A DNA stretch of 45,532 nucleotides, taken from the NCBI GenBank assembly GCA_002687515.1, contig NZAK01000067.1, positions 1-45,532 on the forward strand. The letters run 5' to 3'. The notes below the pieces were generated by a model. It did no database searches and was not told the origin of the DNA. It saw nothing but the letters and a program-made list of their open reading frames with translations. This DNA is from Rhodospirillaceae bacterium (GTDB lineage Bacteria; Pseudomonadota; Alphaproteobacteria; Rhodospirillales; UBA2165). Shown one piece after another: positions 1 through 8,069 of this stretch. Positions within the stretch are counted from its first letter, which is position 1. Every line of letters starts with the position of its first letter. Both the position numbers and the translations under genes were made by a program.

Positions 1-760
1 GCGAAAATAATCTCGTTCCCTCGACGGTGGCACGGTGGTATGATTTCCGCGAACCAGGAGGCTATCTGGGGAATGTCGGTTAAGAATTTTCTAAAGTAAT
101 GCATTGGAAAATACGGTGGAATACGGCGACCGTTTTTTTAAACCGACTAATGGGTAACCGGTAGCCGCATTCCCCAAATAGCCGACGGAGCGCGCCGCAC
201 CCGCGACCAAACCCGCCGGCCGTTCTCGATCCACCTGGACATTGATGCGCTGATCAGACACCAAAATTATCACCCCCACAAAATTCGCCGCTTGTTATTT
301 TTCTTGCACCACTCCTTTCCGCGGCCTTCAGGAATGCCAACCGACAACCATCCCGCGCGAATGCACCCCTATTACCCGTATCTTCGATCAAATCCTACGG
401 TTGAGTCAATTCAATAAGCACAATTTTATTGTGGGTAAGTATATGTTCGGCAAATCCTGATCGTGGACTGATATCCCGCTTTGTCCGGCGGCTTCGATTA
501 AAGCATGATGGCCGCGCTTGCGGTCAATACAGTCCTTGGGCCGTGCAATCGTTTACCGTCTCGGGCGATCCAAAATTCACCGGCGCGATCGCGGCGCGCC
601 TCCTTTCCGAAACGGCCGTGATCAGCGTTGCGCGACGACATCCGGGAGCCGGCAGGCGCCGTCACAATGGGTGTTTATCCGTGCGGGTTGGTATTATTCA
701 GGCCGGATTCTTAAAGTGGGGGGCCTGATTCAGACTAAATTCACTACGCGAATTTAGCGA
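1..760. other. Intergenic left flank with no convincing gene
   Basis: I see no gene I can support here. Short open frames exist on both strands, but none has a recognisable motif, a good ribosome site or plausible composition. Two plus-strand frames are open from the left edge (to about 80 and 96) and could be the tail of a gene outside the window, but they are too short to judge. The stretch holds an inverted repeat (60-183) and a hairpin (722-767) that overlaps the end of the AsnB-type gene. Confidence 0.5.
60..183. repeat. Imperfect inverted repeat, 16-bp arms
   Basis: Arms 60-75 (GGCTATCTGGGGAATG) and 168-183 (CATTCCCCAAATAGCC) pair at 15 of 16 positions. Just inside, GTCGGTT (76-82) can pair with AACCGAC. 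The enclosed sequence is more AT-rich than its surroundings. It could be a small non-autonomous repeat element or a structured RNA end. I cannot identify target-site duplications. Confidence 0.5.
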
Positions 761-767
761 TCAGGCC
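722..767 (-). terminator. Hairpin at the 3' end of the polysaccharide operon
   Basis: GGCCTGAT (722-729) pairs with ATCAGGCC (760-767), and CTAAATTC (735-742) pairs with GAATTTAG (750-757) around a 7-base loop. The hairpin overlaps the stop codon of the AsnB-type gene, the last gene of the minus-strand run. No U-rich tract follows, so it is a terminator-like or transcript-end structure rather than a classical intrinsic terminator. Confidence 0.4.
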
Positions 768-2554
768 GCCGGCGCGTGCGCGTAGAGGAACCGGGCCCAG
801 CCCCTGAGGCCGCGCTCGCCCGCATGCGCGGCCCCGCCCTCGCCGCTCAGCCATTCGCGGATGGGAACGTAAAATCCCGTCTTCCGCCGATTGCGGACTT
901 CACCCGGCAAGGGCCTGGCCGGGGTATCGGCCATCTGGCCCTTGCTCGCCCCGATGCCGCCGAGCCGCCCGAACAATGTGGCATCGACCAACGGGGTGCG
1001 GATTTCCAGCGAGTGGGCCATGCCGGCCCAGTCGGCATCGCGCAAAAGCTGGTTGCGCATATACCAGCCCAGCTCCAGCGCCGATACCTTGTCCCTCGGG
1101 CCACCGATGCCGGCGGCACTGTTTTCCAACCGCTCGAGAAGGTTAAGCTCGGCGACGCCGTCGCGCGCCATCTCGGCATCCATCACCTGGGGCAATTCCC
1201 ACGGCAGGTACAGCCCGCGCCGCAAAAGATAGGCGGCTCCATAGCCGCCCGAATATTCGAACAGGCTGGCATATTTGGGCGAGGTCAGGCGCGACATGAT
1301 CGGCGCGCTCAAAACCCTAAAAGCGGCGCCAAGCGCGGGCAGGCCCGGCATCCAGCCGAGCGCCCCGACATAGGCCGGTATCTGGCGGAACGATTCGTAG
1401 CCGCCGAACAATTCGTCGCCGCCGACGCCGGACAACGCCACCTTGAGGCCGAGCGCCGATGCCTCCTTGGCGACGAAGTAGGTGTTGACGCCGTCCACCG
1501 ACGGCTGATCCATCGCCGCCAGCACCTTGTCGATGTGATCGTGGAACTCGGCGCCCGAAACGCGGCGCGTTTGATGGCGGGTGCCGTATTGGCCGGCGAT
1601 TTGTTCGGCCAGCGGCGCCTCGTCACCCGGGGTGCCGGTCATTTCGTCGAACCTGAGGGTCATGGTATCGAGGGAGGCGCCGGAAACTTCGGCGGCCAGC
1701 GCGGTGATGGTCGCCGAATCCAGCCCCGCCGACAGGAACACGCCGACCGGCACATCGGAAACCAGATGATGGCGGACGCTGTCGCCGAGCGCATCGCGCA
1801 GGCGCGCGGCCATTTCCCCGGGCGCCAATCGGGCCTCAGGCCGCTGCAATTGGTCGCCGATGCGGAAATATTGCTCGATCTTGGGGGCCGAGCCGGCCTC
1901 GATGCGCATCGTCGCGCCGGCGGGCAATGATTTGACCGCTTTCAACATGGTGTGCGGCTCGGGCACGTAGCCGAGCAGGAAAAATCCGGCATGGCCGGCG
2001 GCATCGGGGGTATCGGCGATGGCGCCGCCGGCACGCAATGCCTTCACCTGGGACGCGACGCGGATGGTTTCGCCGTCATCGGCGTAATAAAGGGGTTTGA
2101 TGCCGAACGGATCGCGGGCCAGGAAAATCGTACGATTGGAGGCATCGTAGATGGCGAAGGCGAACATGCCGCGCAGGCGCCGCACCATCTCAGGGCCGTC
2201 GCGGTCATAAAGGTGCAGCAATACCTCGGTATCCGAATGGGTGCGGATGTCCCGCCCGGCGGCGATCAACTCATCGCGCAACTGGCGGAAATTATAAATC
2301 TCGCCGTTATAGGTGATCACCAGGCGCGGCGATCCGTCATCGCCATCCAGGCACATGGGCTGGGCGCCGCCCGGCCCGGGATCGATGATCGCCAGGCGCC
2401 GGTGGGCGAGCCCGGCCAAGCCGTCCCCGGCCATCCACAGGCCGTCGCCGTCGGGGCCGCGCGCCATCATATGTGCGTTGATGCGCGTCAGCTCGCTTGC
2501 GTCCACCGGACGCGCCGCGCCGCCGTAGCTGAATATGGCCGTCAAACCGCACAT
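761..2554 (-). CDS. Glutamine-hydrolysing asparagine synthase family amidotransferase (AsnB-type)
   Basis: A 597-residue, full-length class II amidotransferase fused to an asparagine-synthase domain. The N-terminal nucleophile Cys2 follows the initiator Met (MCGLTAIFSY), with RGPDGDG near 32-38 and YNGEIYN near 82-88 for the glutaminase half. The ATP-pyrophosphatase loop SAGLDS lies at 275-280, and the usual RRKTGF.VPIREWL end is present. Enzymes of this family transfer the amide nitrogen of glutamine to an ATP-activated carboxylate. In polysaccharide loci they often amidate sugar acids or a linked amino acid rather than make free asparagine. It is the last gene of the minus-strand operon, 49 bp after a GT4 gene. 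The family is certain; the substrate is not. Confidence 0.93.
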   Translation of the reverse strand: MCGLTAIFSYGGAARPVDASELTRINAHMMARGPDGDGLWMAGDGLAGLAHRRLAIIDPGPGGAQPMCLDGDDGSPRLVITYNGEIYNFRQLRDELIAAGRDIRTHSDTEVLLHLYDRDGPEMVRRLRGMFAFAIYDASNRTIFLARDPFGIKPLYYADDGETIRVASQVKALRAGGAIADTPDAAGHAGFFLLGYVPEPHTMLKAVKSLPAGATMRIEAGSAPKIEQYFRIGDQLQRPEARLAPGEMAARLRDALGDSVRHHLVSDVPVGVFLSAGLDSATITALAAEVSGASLDTMTLRFDEMTGTPGDEAPLAEQIAGQYGTRHQTRRVSGAEFHDHIDKVLAAMDQPSVDGVNTYFVAKEASALGLKVALSGVGGDELFGGYESFRQIPAYVGALGWMPGLPALGAAFRVLSAPIMSRLTSPKYASLFEYSGGYGAAYLLRRGLYLPWELPQVMDAEMARDGVAELNLLERLENSAAGIGGPRDKVSALELGWYMRNQLLRDADWAGMAHSLEIRTPLVDATLFGRLGGIGASKGQMADTPARPLPGEVRNRRKTGFYVPIREWLSGEGGAAHAGERGLRGWARFLYAHAPAA

Positions 2555-2603
2555 GGGGTTTTACTTAGAACACTATTTGGTCCGGCGACAGAAACTTTTT
2601 GGA

Positions 2604-3770
2604 TCAAGCGGCCTTGGCCGGTTGGCGGGCGACGGTGCGATAAAGTTCCTCTAGGCTGCCGCCGATTTCCGACCAATCGAAGCGCCGGCGGGCCAATTGG
2701 CGCGCCGCTTCGCCCATCGCGGCCAGGTCGGATTTGGCCCCGGCGGCGATGCGGATCAGCCCGGCGAAGGCTTCCGTCTCGGGCGGCGCCGCGAATCCGG
2801 CGCCCGCCTTGACCACTTCCCGCCAGATATTGACCTTGTCCGATACCAGCACCGGAACCCCCGAGGCCATCGCCTCGACCACGGCAATGCCGAAATTTTC
2901 CGAATAGGACGGCAGCGCGAAGATATCGGCGTCGGCGTAGGCTTCCAAGATTTCGGTCCCGGTGAGCATGCCGGTGAAAACCGTCTTGTCGGCGATGCCG
3001 TGCTCCCGAACCCAGGCGCGGGCGCGGCCTTCCATGCCGTCGTCGGGGCCGGCCAGCACCAGGCGCAGATCGTCCGCCTCGCGCGCCGCCTGGGCGAAGG
3101 CGGGGATCAGAACATCCAGCCCCTTCTTGAAATTCAGCCTGCCGAGGAACAGGACAATGCGTCCATCGGCCAATATTGGATAGTCGGCGCGGAAGCTCCC
3201 CTTGGGCGGCGCCTCGGCGTAATCGGCAAAATTCACGCCGTTGGCGACGACCCGGCCGGGGGCGCCGAAAATATAGGGCCCAGCCAGGCGGCACTCTTCC
3301 TCGGTGGTGAAATGAACCGCCGCGGCGTCGCGCAGCATGCCGCTTTGGAACCACATATCCATCACCGATTTCCTTAAGCGATGGCGCCGGTAAAGGAACG
3401 GATCAAGGCTGCCGTGGGGGCGCACGATATAGGGCACACCGTGGCGGCGGCAGAGGCTGCCGGCCACCCAGTCGTGGTAGAGATAAAGCGAATGGATATG
3501 CACCGCGTCCATCTCCGGTATGACATGCCCAAGCGCCGCCGCCATTTGCGGCGAACGCTTCCAGAGGCGCGGCGCCTGCACCGGAAAGATGCGCACATCG
3601 ACGCCGGCTGCCTCGAGCCGGTCCAGCCCATCGGGCACGCCGCCGAAATCGGTGCTGAAAACCGTGACCCGGTGGCCGCGTTTGGCGACCGCTTCGGCCA
3701 TTTCCAGGACCGCCTTGGCGGGGCCGCCGGTTTCCTGGGCCAGCGATGCGATGACGTGGAGGATATTCAA
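2604..3770 (-). CDS. Family 4 glycosyltransferase (GT-B fold)
   Basis: A 388-residue GT4 enzyme. The N-terminal MNILHVIASLAQETGGPAKAV is the usual acceptor-domain start with a glycine-rich loop. The C-terminal nucleotide-sugar domain has GRLNFKKGLDVLIPA and the EX7E-type motif in SENFGIAVVEAMASGVPVL. It should add a sugar from a nucleotide donor to the growing lipid-linked repeat unit on the cytoplasmic side of the membrane. It starts 4 bp after the stop of the FkbM methyltransferase, so the two are probably translationally coupled. Donor and linkage cannot be read from the sequence. Confidence 0.92.
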   Translation of the reverse strand: MNILHVIASLAQETGGPAKAVLEMAEAVAKRGHRVTVFSTDFGGVPDGLDRLEAAGVDVRIFPVQAPRLWKRSPQMAAALGHVIPEMDAVHIHSLYLYHDWVAGSLCRRHGVPYIVRPHGSLDPFLYRRHRLRKSVMDMWFQSGMLRDAAAVHFTTEEECRLAGPYIFGAPGRVVANGVNFADYAEAPPKGSFRADYPILADGRIVLFLGRLNFKKGLDVLIPAFAQAAREADDLRLVLAGPDDGMEGRARAWVREHGIADKTVFTGMLTGTEILEAYADADIFALPSYSENFGIAVVEAMASGVPVLVSDKVNIWREVVKAGAGFAAPPETEAFAGLIRIAAGAKSDLAAMGEAARQLARRRFDWSEIGGSLEELYRTVARQPAKAA

Positions 3771-3774
3771 AGGC

Positions 3775-4671
3775 TCATCCCTTCCAGTCCTTCATGCGGC
3801 CATGCCAGGCCACCATCAATTGGCCGGCCTCGAGCGCGCCGCCGGCCGGCAGGGCCAGGATATTGGGCGCGCCGGCCACATCGGTCTCCGGCTCCTCGGC
3901 CGAAAACAACTGGTAATCCAACTGGTTGAGGCGCCCGGTCAGGGCCGGAAAATTCTCCGGCGCGCATTCGAATATGAGGACCGGGCGCACATCTTCGAGC
4001 AGGCGTTTGGCGCCGGCGAAGACCAGATGCTCCGCCCCCTCCACATCAATTTTTACGAAGCCGGGCGCCGGGTGATTGACGAGGCAGGCATCCAGGGTGA
4101 GGGCCGGCACTTGGATGCGCCGCTGCTGCAGCCCGTAATGGGTGCCCACATAGGTCTCCTGGGCGAGGTCCAGACCGCCGGTGAAGCCCGATACCTGATC
4201 GAGGATGAATTCCAGCACGCCCTCTTTATCGGCGGCGGCTACGGCGATAATCTCGGCGCGCTTGATGTTTGAGCGTTCCTTGGTAGCGCTGATCATGGCG
4301 AGATTTTCAGGATCGGGCTCGAACAGTACCGCCCGCGCTTCGGCCCGCCTTGTGAGCACCAGCCAGCTATAGAGCCCGATATTGGCGCCGACGTCCCAGA
4401 ACACATCCGGTTTCAACCCATCGCACACCGCTTCGAACAAAGCCGCGACGCCCGGCTCGACGGTGCGGTTGTCGATAATATAGGACAAATGCCGCATCAG
4501 GCGCAGGCGCACCGGCCAGCCGATGCCATAGAGGCGCCGCCAAAGGGGCCGGTCCAGGCGCGGCATTAGTTGCGCCGAGATGAAGCGGTTTTTCTTCAAC
4601 CGGTGGAACGGGTGATAACGGTGGCGCACCCGGCTGAGGAAATTAGTGGCCACATTCGTTCCCTGCGTCAT
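3775..4671 (-). CDS. FkbM family methyltransferase
   Basis: A SAM-dependent methyltransferase of about 298 residues. The SAM-binding segment is FWDVGANIGLYSWLVL, followed by an acidic ribose-binding step (LFEPDPENL). The FkbM hallmark VKIDVEGAEHLVFAGA is present with the downstream strand PVLIFECAPE. The frame is open further upstream, but the ATG at 4671 overlaps the TGA of the preceding glycosyltransferase as ATGA (4668-4671), which decides the start. It probably O-methylates a sugar of the polysaccharide. A second, distinct FkbM gene lies at 13409-14218 on the other strand. Confidence 0.9.
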   Translation of the reverse strand: MTQGTNVATNFLSRVRHRYHPFHRLKKNRFISAQLMPRLDRPLWRRLYGIGWPVRLRLMRHLSYIIDNRTVEPGVAALFEAVCDGLKPDVFWDVGANIGLYSWLVLTRRAEARAVLFEPDPENLAMISATKERSNIKRAEIIAVAAADKEGVLEFILDQVSGFTGGLDLAQETYVGTHYGLQQRRIQVPALTLDACLVNHPAPGFVKIDVEGAEHLVFAGAKRLLEDVRPVLIFECAPENFPALTGRLNQLDYQLFSAEEPETDVAGAPNILALPAGGALEAGQLMVAWHGRMKDWKG

Positions 4672-5894
4672 GACGGCTGAATCCCGAGCGCCCGGTGCAG
4701 GGCCCGGCCATAGGCGTCTACATTCCAGCCCGATATCACGTCCCGCGCTTCCGCCCGGCAAGCAATGAGGAATTCCGGGTCGCGCGCCAGCCGTTTGATG
4801 GCGGCGGCCAGGGCTTCGGTATCACTGTGCGGGAAGACGACGCCGGTCCTGCCCTCCACCAGTTCGGGCACGCAGCCGACCCGGTCGCTGGCGACGATGG
4901 CGCAGCCGAAATTGAGCGCCTCGTTGACCACCAGGCCCCAGGTTTCCTGGTGCGACGAGGGCAGGATCAGCATTTCCGATATGGCGTAGGCTTCGGAAAC
5001 GCGGCTTTGATCGAGGAACCCGGTAAACATGATGCGCTCATATTGTTCGGCGGCGACCCTTTTCTTGATTACCGGCAGGAGCGCGCCCTCGCCGACCATC
5101 AACAACACCCAATCGTCGTCGAGGCCAGCCCTGGCAAAGGCCTCGACGGCGCGCAAGGGCTGTTTCTTTTCCATGAACTTGGCGCAAAAGAGGACCACCT
5201 TCTGACCCGGTTCGATGCCGAAGGACGCCTTGATCTCGGCCTCGCGGCCGGCCAATCGGGTTACTTCGGATGTGAAAAACGCGTTGTCGACCACATGCGG
5301 CGCGTGCACCAGGCGCGCCTCGCCGACGCCGAAATCCCGGTAATAATCCTTGTTGTTGCGCCCGATATAGAGGCAGACGCTGGGCAGCGCATAGAGCGCG
5401 CCATAGAGAGCCCGCCGCGCCATCCGTTTCAGCTTTGAGCGTTCACCCAGATTATAGGCGATGTTGCGCAGGATCAGTTTCTTGCCGCCAAGGCGCGCCG
5501 CCGCCATGCACATGACGTGGGAAAAATGGTTGTGGCCGTGGATGTAGACCGCATCGTACGGCCCGGTCAGAACCCGCCATATGAGGCCGAGATTGACGAA
5601 TTTCCAGAACCCGGGACGATTCCGCCAAGGGCTGAAATTGCGGAATATTTTCGAAGGATAGCCAGCGAACATTTCGACGCCCCAATCGATCACCGCATTA
5701 ACATCGGGTTCGAAGCCGTCATCGGCCCAGGCTTTTTGCATGAACAGAACGTCCAGATCGATGGCCGGGTCGTGGGCCAGATGGCGATACAGGGTCAAAT
5801 GGTAATGCACCGGGAATTGCGCGACCATGGCCAGGCGCAACGGTCGCCCGCCCGCCTCATGGCCCGCCTTTTGATTTGCCGGCGCCGCGTTCAT
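4668..5894 (-). CDS. Family 4 glycosyltransferase
   Basis: About 408 residues from the chosen start, MNAAPANQKAG. The ATG at 5892-5894 overlaps the TGA of the upstream beta-propeller gene (ATGA, 5891-5894), although the frame is open for 48 more codons. The N-terminal domain begins LRLAMVAQFPVHYHLTLYRHL. The C-terminal donor domain has VVLFCAKFMEKKQPLRAVEAF, and HQETWGLVVNEALNFGCAIVAS gives the EX7E motif. It is predicted to build the polysaccharide repeat unit. The sugar specificity is unknown. Confidence 0.9.
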   Translation of the reverse strand: MNAAPANQKAGHEAGGRPLRLAMVAQFPVHYHLTLYRHLAHDPAIDLDVLFMQKAWADDGFEPDVNAVIDWGVEMFAGYPSKIFRNFSPWRNRPGFWKFVNLGLIWRVLTGPYDAVYIHGHNHFSHVMCMAAARLGGKKLILRNIAYNLGERSKLKRMARRALYGALYALPSVCLYIGRNNKDYYRDFGVGEARLVHAPHVVDNAFFTSEVTRLAGREAEIKASFGIEPGQKVVLFCAKFMEKKQPLRAVEAFARAGLDDDWVLLMVGEGALLPVIKKRVAAEQYERIMFTGFLDQSRVSEAYAISEMLILPSSHQETWGLVVNEALNFGCAIVASDRVGCVPELVEGRTGVVFPHSDTEALAAAIKRLARDPEFLIACRAEARDVISGWNVDAYGRALHRALGIQPS

Positions 5895-7210
5895 GCCGCC
5901 ACCCTTGGCGCCGCGTCCAAGGCGGCCGCGCCGGTCACCGGCGCAACATTCAGGATCAGGCATTGGCGGGTGCCGTGCCTGGCGGCATCGATGCAAACCT
6001 GCGTGCCAGCCCGGTTCCAGCGCGGATGCAGATCGCATTTCAGATCGCTGTCATCGCTGCCCGGGTCGTGGCGGAAGCGGCCGATATCGATGCGCGCGCC
6101 TGCCTCCATATCATAGAGGATCAGCGTCTGCATATCCTCGCCATCGGCATAGGTATCGGTCAGCATCCAGCGCCTGTCGCCGGAAAACATCGGATGGCCA
6201 TCCTGTTCCAGCTGGCCCTGGCCGATCGGGCGGCGGCTTTTCGGATCATCGACCGGGATTAGAAAATAGAATTCACCGAGCATCGCCTGTTTCAGGCCGG
6301 GCTTCAGCTTGCGCGCCGCCCTGACCATCGGCCTTAAGAGCGGGTTGGCCAACAGGCCGCTGCGCCGCGCCGCCGCCAGCCGGCCGCCGCCGGGGCGCGT
6401 CCAAACGGCGATCTGGTCGTCATCGAACCAGTCGAAATGGCTGACCTTTTCCTCGGCAACGATGCGGGGATCAGCGCCATCGGCGGCTGCGACGAGCATG
6501 CGCGTATAGAAGCCGCCATCGATGGTGAAGTAGCGGTGCAGGAAGGCCAGCCGCCGGCCCGAGGGGCTGAAGGCGGCGTGCGACAGGAAATGACCGGCGT
6601 CCGGCGGCGAAGCGCTGCCGACGGCGACGGCATCGCGGATCGATATCAACAGCTTCATTTCGCCGCTGCCGAGGTTTATGCGCCACAAGCCATCATCGGC
6701 GGGGGCTTTTTCATCAATGGAAGCGGGCGCCGCCGAGCCGCCATAGCCGTAGGCCGGCCAGTAGCGGGCCAAACGGCCATAATCGGGGGCGATCGAAAAA
6801 GTGCCATCGGGGCTCAGCGCGCCGACCGGGCCGGGCAGCCGGCGGTCGCTGCCGCTATCGGCGTCGTGGAGGACGGCGCCGACACGGCCATCGGTCAAGG
6901 TATTGTATAGAAGCCGATTGCCGGCGGGCAGCCATTGCGCGCGCGCCCCCTGTTGCCAGTTCCAGGCGCTGGTGGCGCCGATCGGCTCAATGGCGCCGTC
7001 ACCGGGCCGCCAGAGGCAGAGCTCGGCCAGATCGGATCCGCCCGGCAGGCCCTGAACGTCACCTTCGACACGCAGCACCGCCAGGCGGTCATCGGCGGGG
7101 TTCCAGGGACTGACATCGTGAAAGCCGAAAAAATGCGGCGCCGTTTCGGGCGTCTCGGCGATTACCGGACAGTCTTGGCCGGTTTCGGTGCGGGGGCGGC
7201 GTTGGCGCAT
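5891..7210 (-). CDS. TolB/WD40-like beta-propeller protein of a polysaccharide locus
   Basis: A 439-residue soluble protein with no signal peptide seen and no transmembrane segment. Near the N-terminus is HFFGFHDVSPWNPADDRLAVLRVE, and blade-like repeats follow, such as LSPDGTFSIAPDYGRLARY, FSPSGRRLAFLHRY, FSGDRRWMLTDTYAD and LHPRWNRAGTQVCIDAA. These are typical of six- or seven-bladed propellers related to TolB or oligogalacturonide-lyase folds. The start at 7210 lies 4 bp after the GT2 stop; the longer upstream frame merely shadows the GT2 gene. Proteins with an FFG(Y/F)xDxSPW segment occur beside glycosyltransferases, from memory and unchecked. The function is unknown: a sugar-binding scaffold, lyase or modifying enzyme are all possible. 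Confidence 0.75.
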   Translation of the reverse strand: MRQRRPRTETGQDCPVIAETPETAPHFFGFHDVSPWNPADDRLAVLRVEGDVQGLPGGSDLAELCLWRPGDGAIEPIGATSAWNWQQGARAQWLPAGNRLLYNTLTDGRVGAVLHDADSGSDRRLPGPVGALSPDGTFSIAPDYGRLARYWPAYGYGGSAAPASIDEKAPADDGLWRINLGSGEMKLLISIRDAVAVGSASPPDAGHFLSHAAFSPSGRRLAFLHRYFTIDGGFYTRMLVAAADGADPRIVAEEKVSHFDWFDDDQIAVWTRPGGGRLAAARRSGLLANPLLRPMVRAARKLKPGLKQAMLGEFYFLIPVDDPKSRRPIGQGQLEQDGHPMFSGDRRWMLTDTYADGEDMQTLILYDMEAGARIDIGRFRHDPGSDDSDLKCDLHPRWNRAGTQVCIDAARHGTRQCLILNVAPVTGAAALDAAPRVAA

Positions 7211-7214
7211 CAAT

Positions 7215-8036
7215 TTACAGCCATTCGGTATGGGGCAGCGGCGGCGGGCCGGCGATGCGGTCGTTGAACATGGAAATGGCGCGCGCCGGATCGGCCAGCC
7301 AGCGGCCGGCCCAGGCGGCGCGCCCCAAAATCGCGTCGCCGGCGCGCGGCGAACGCCCCAAAACCCGCTCGAAATAGCGGCGGTGATTGACCTTGCTTTC
7401 CTCGGCCAGGCGCTGGCTGCCTGAAATGGAATCGGGATGCAGGGTGAAAAATGACCAATAGCCGTCGGCGAGGCGCACCTTACCGCCCGCCAGGGCCATT
7501 TCCAAAAGCAATTCGGCGTCCCAGCTTGTCCGGTTCCGGGTATTGAAGCCGCCCGCCTTTTCGAACGCCCATTTGCGGAAAAAGGTGGATTGCTGGATGA
7601 CCACCGAATGGCCATAGGCGAACCGCCACAAGCTGAACGGGGCCGACAGGAAACGCCTCAGGACCTTGCCCTCGCCGTCGACGATATAACCATGACCGGT
7701 CACCACGTCGGTATCGGGCTGGGCGCGGAAATAATTGGCAACCGCGCGCAGGGCGCCCGGCAGCAACGCATCATCGGCGTTGATATAGGCGAAGATATCA
7801 CCGCTGGCGGCGGCGAAACCCTTGTTGAGGCCGTCGGCGGGCCCGTCATCGGGGTCCAGGATCAAGGTTGCGATTCGGTCCCGGTAGCGTTCGATAATAT
7901 CGCGGCTGCCATCGGTCGATCCGGGATCGACGACGATATATTCGATGTCGCCGTAATCCTGCTCGACCACCGAGCGGATGGCGCGCTCGAGGAACTCGGC
8001 CTGGTTGAACGATAATGTGACGATGGAAATGATCAT
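7215..8036 (-). CDS. Family 2 glycosyltransferase (GT-A fold)
   Basis: A 273-residue GT2 enzyme. The donor-binding strand is MIISIVTLSFNQAEFLERAI, followed by EYIVVDPGSTDGSRDII and the DXD-like metal site in FAYINADDALLPGALRA. A C-terminal WDAELLLEMALAGGKV segment may hold the catalytic base. There is no membrane segment, so it is probably a cytoplasmic enzyme acting on the lipid-linked intermediate. It lies 33 bp after the Wzy-like gene and 4 bp before the beta-propeller gene, in the same operon-like run. Confidence 0.92.
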   Translation of the reverse strand: MIISIVTLSFNQAEFLERAIRSVVEQDYGDIEYIVVDPGSTDGSRDIIERYRDRIATLILDPDDGPADGLNKGFAAASGDIFAYINADDALLPGALRAVANYFRAQPDTDVVTGHGYIVDGEGKVLRRFLSAPFSLWRFAYGHSVVIQQSTFFRKWAFEKAGGFNTRNRTSWDAELLLEMALAGGKVRLADGYWSFFTLHPDSISGSQRLAEESKVNHRRYFERVLGRSPRAGDAILGRAAWAGRWLADPARAISMFNDRIAGPPPLPHTEWL

Positions 8037-8069
8037 GCTGTTATCCGTGTTGCCGGCGGCTAGAGCGGT

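Noticed and set aside
429-757. Two overlapping plus-strand open frames (99 and 79 codons) in the left flank
   Set aside because: No ribosome site, no motif, Arg-rich composition, and overlapping frames of equal quality indicate non-coding sequence.
776-1930. Long plus-strand open frame (384 codons) antisense to the AsnB-type gene
   Set aside because: It lies fully inside a gene with all catalytic motifs on the other strand. GC-rich DNA gives long antisense open frames, and its translation has no recognisable motif.
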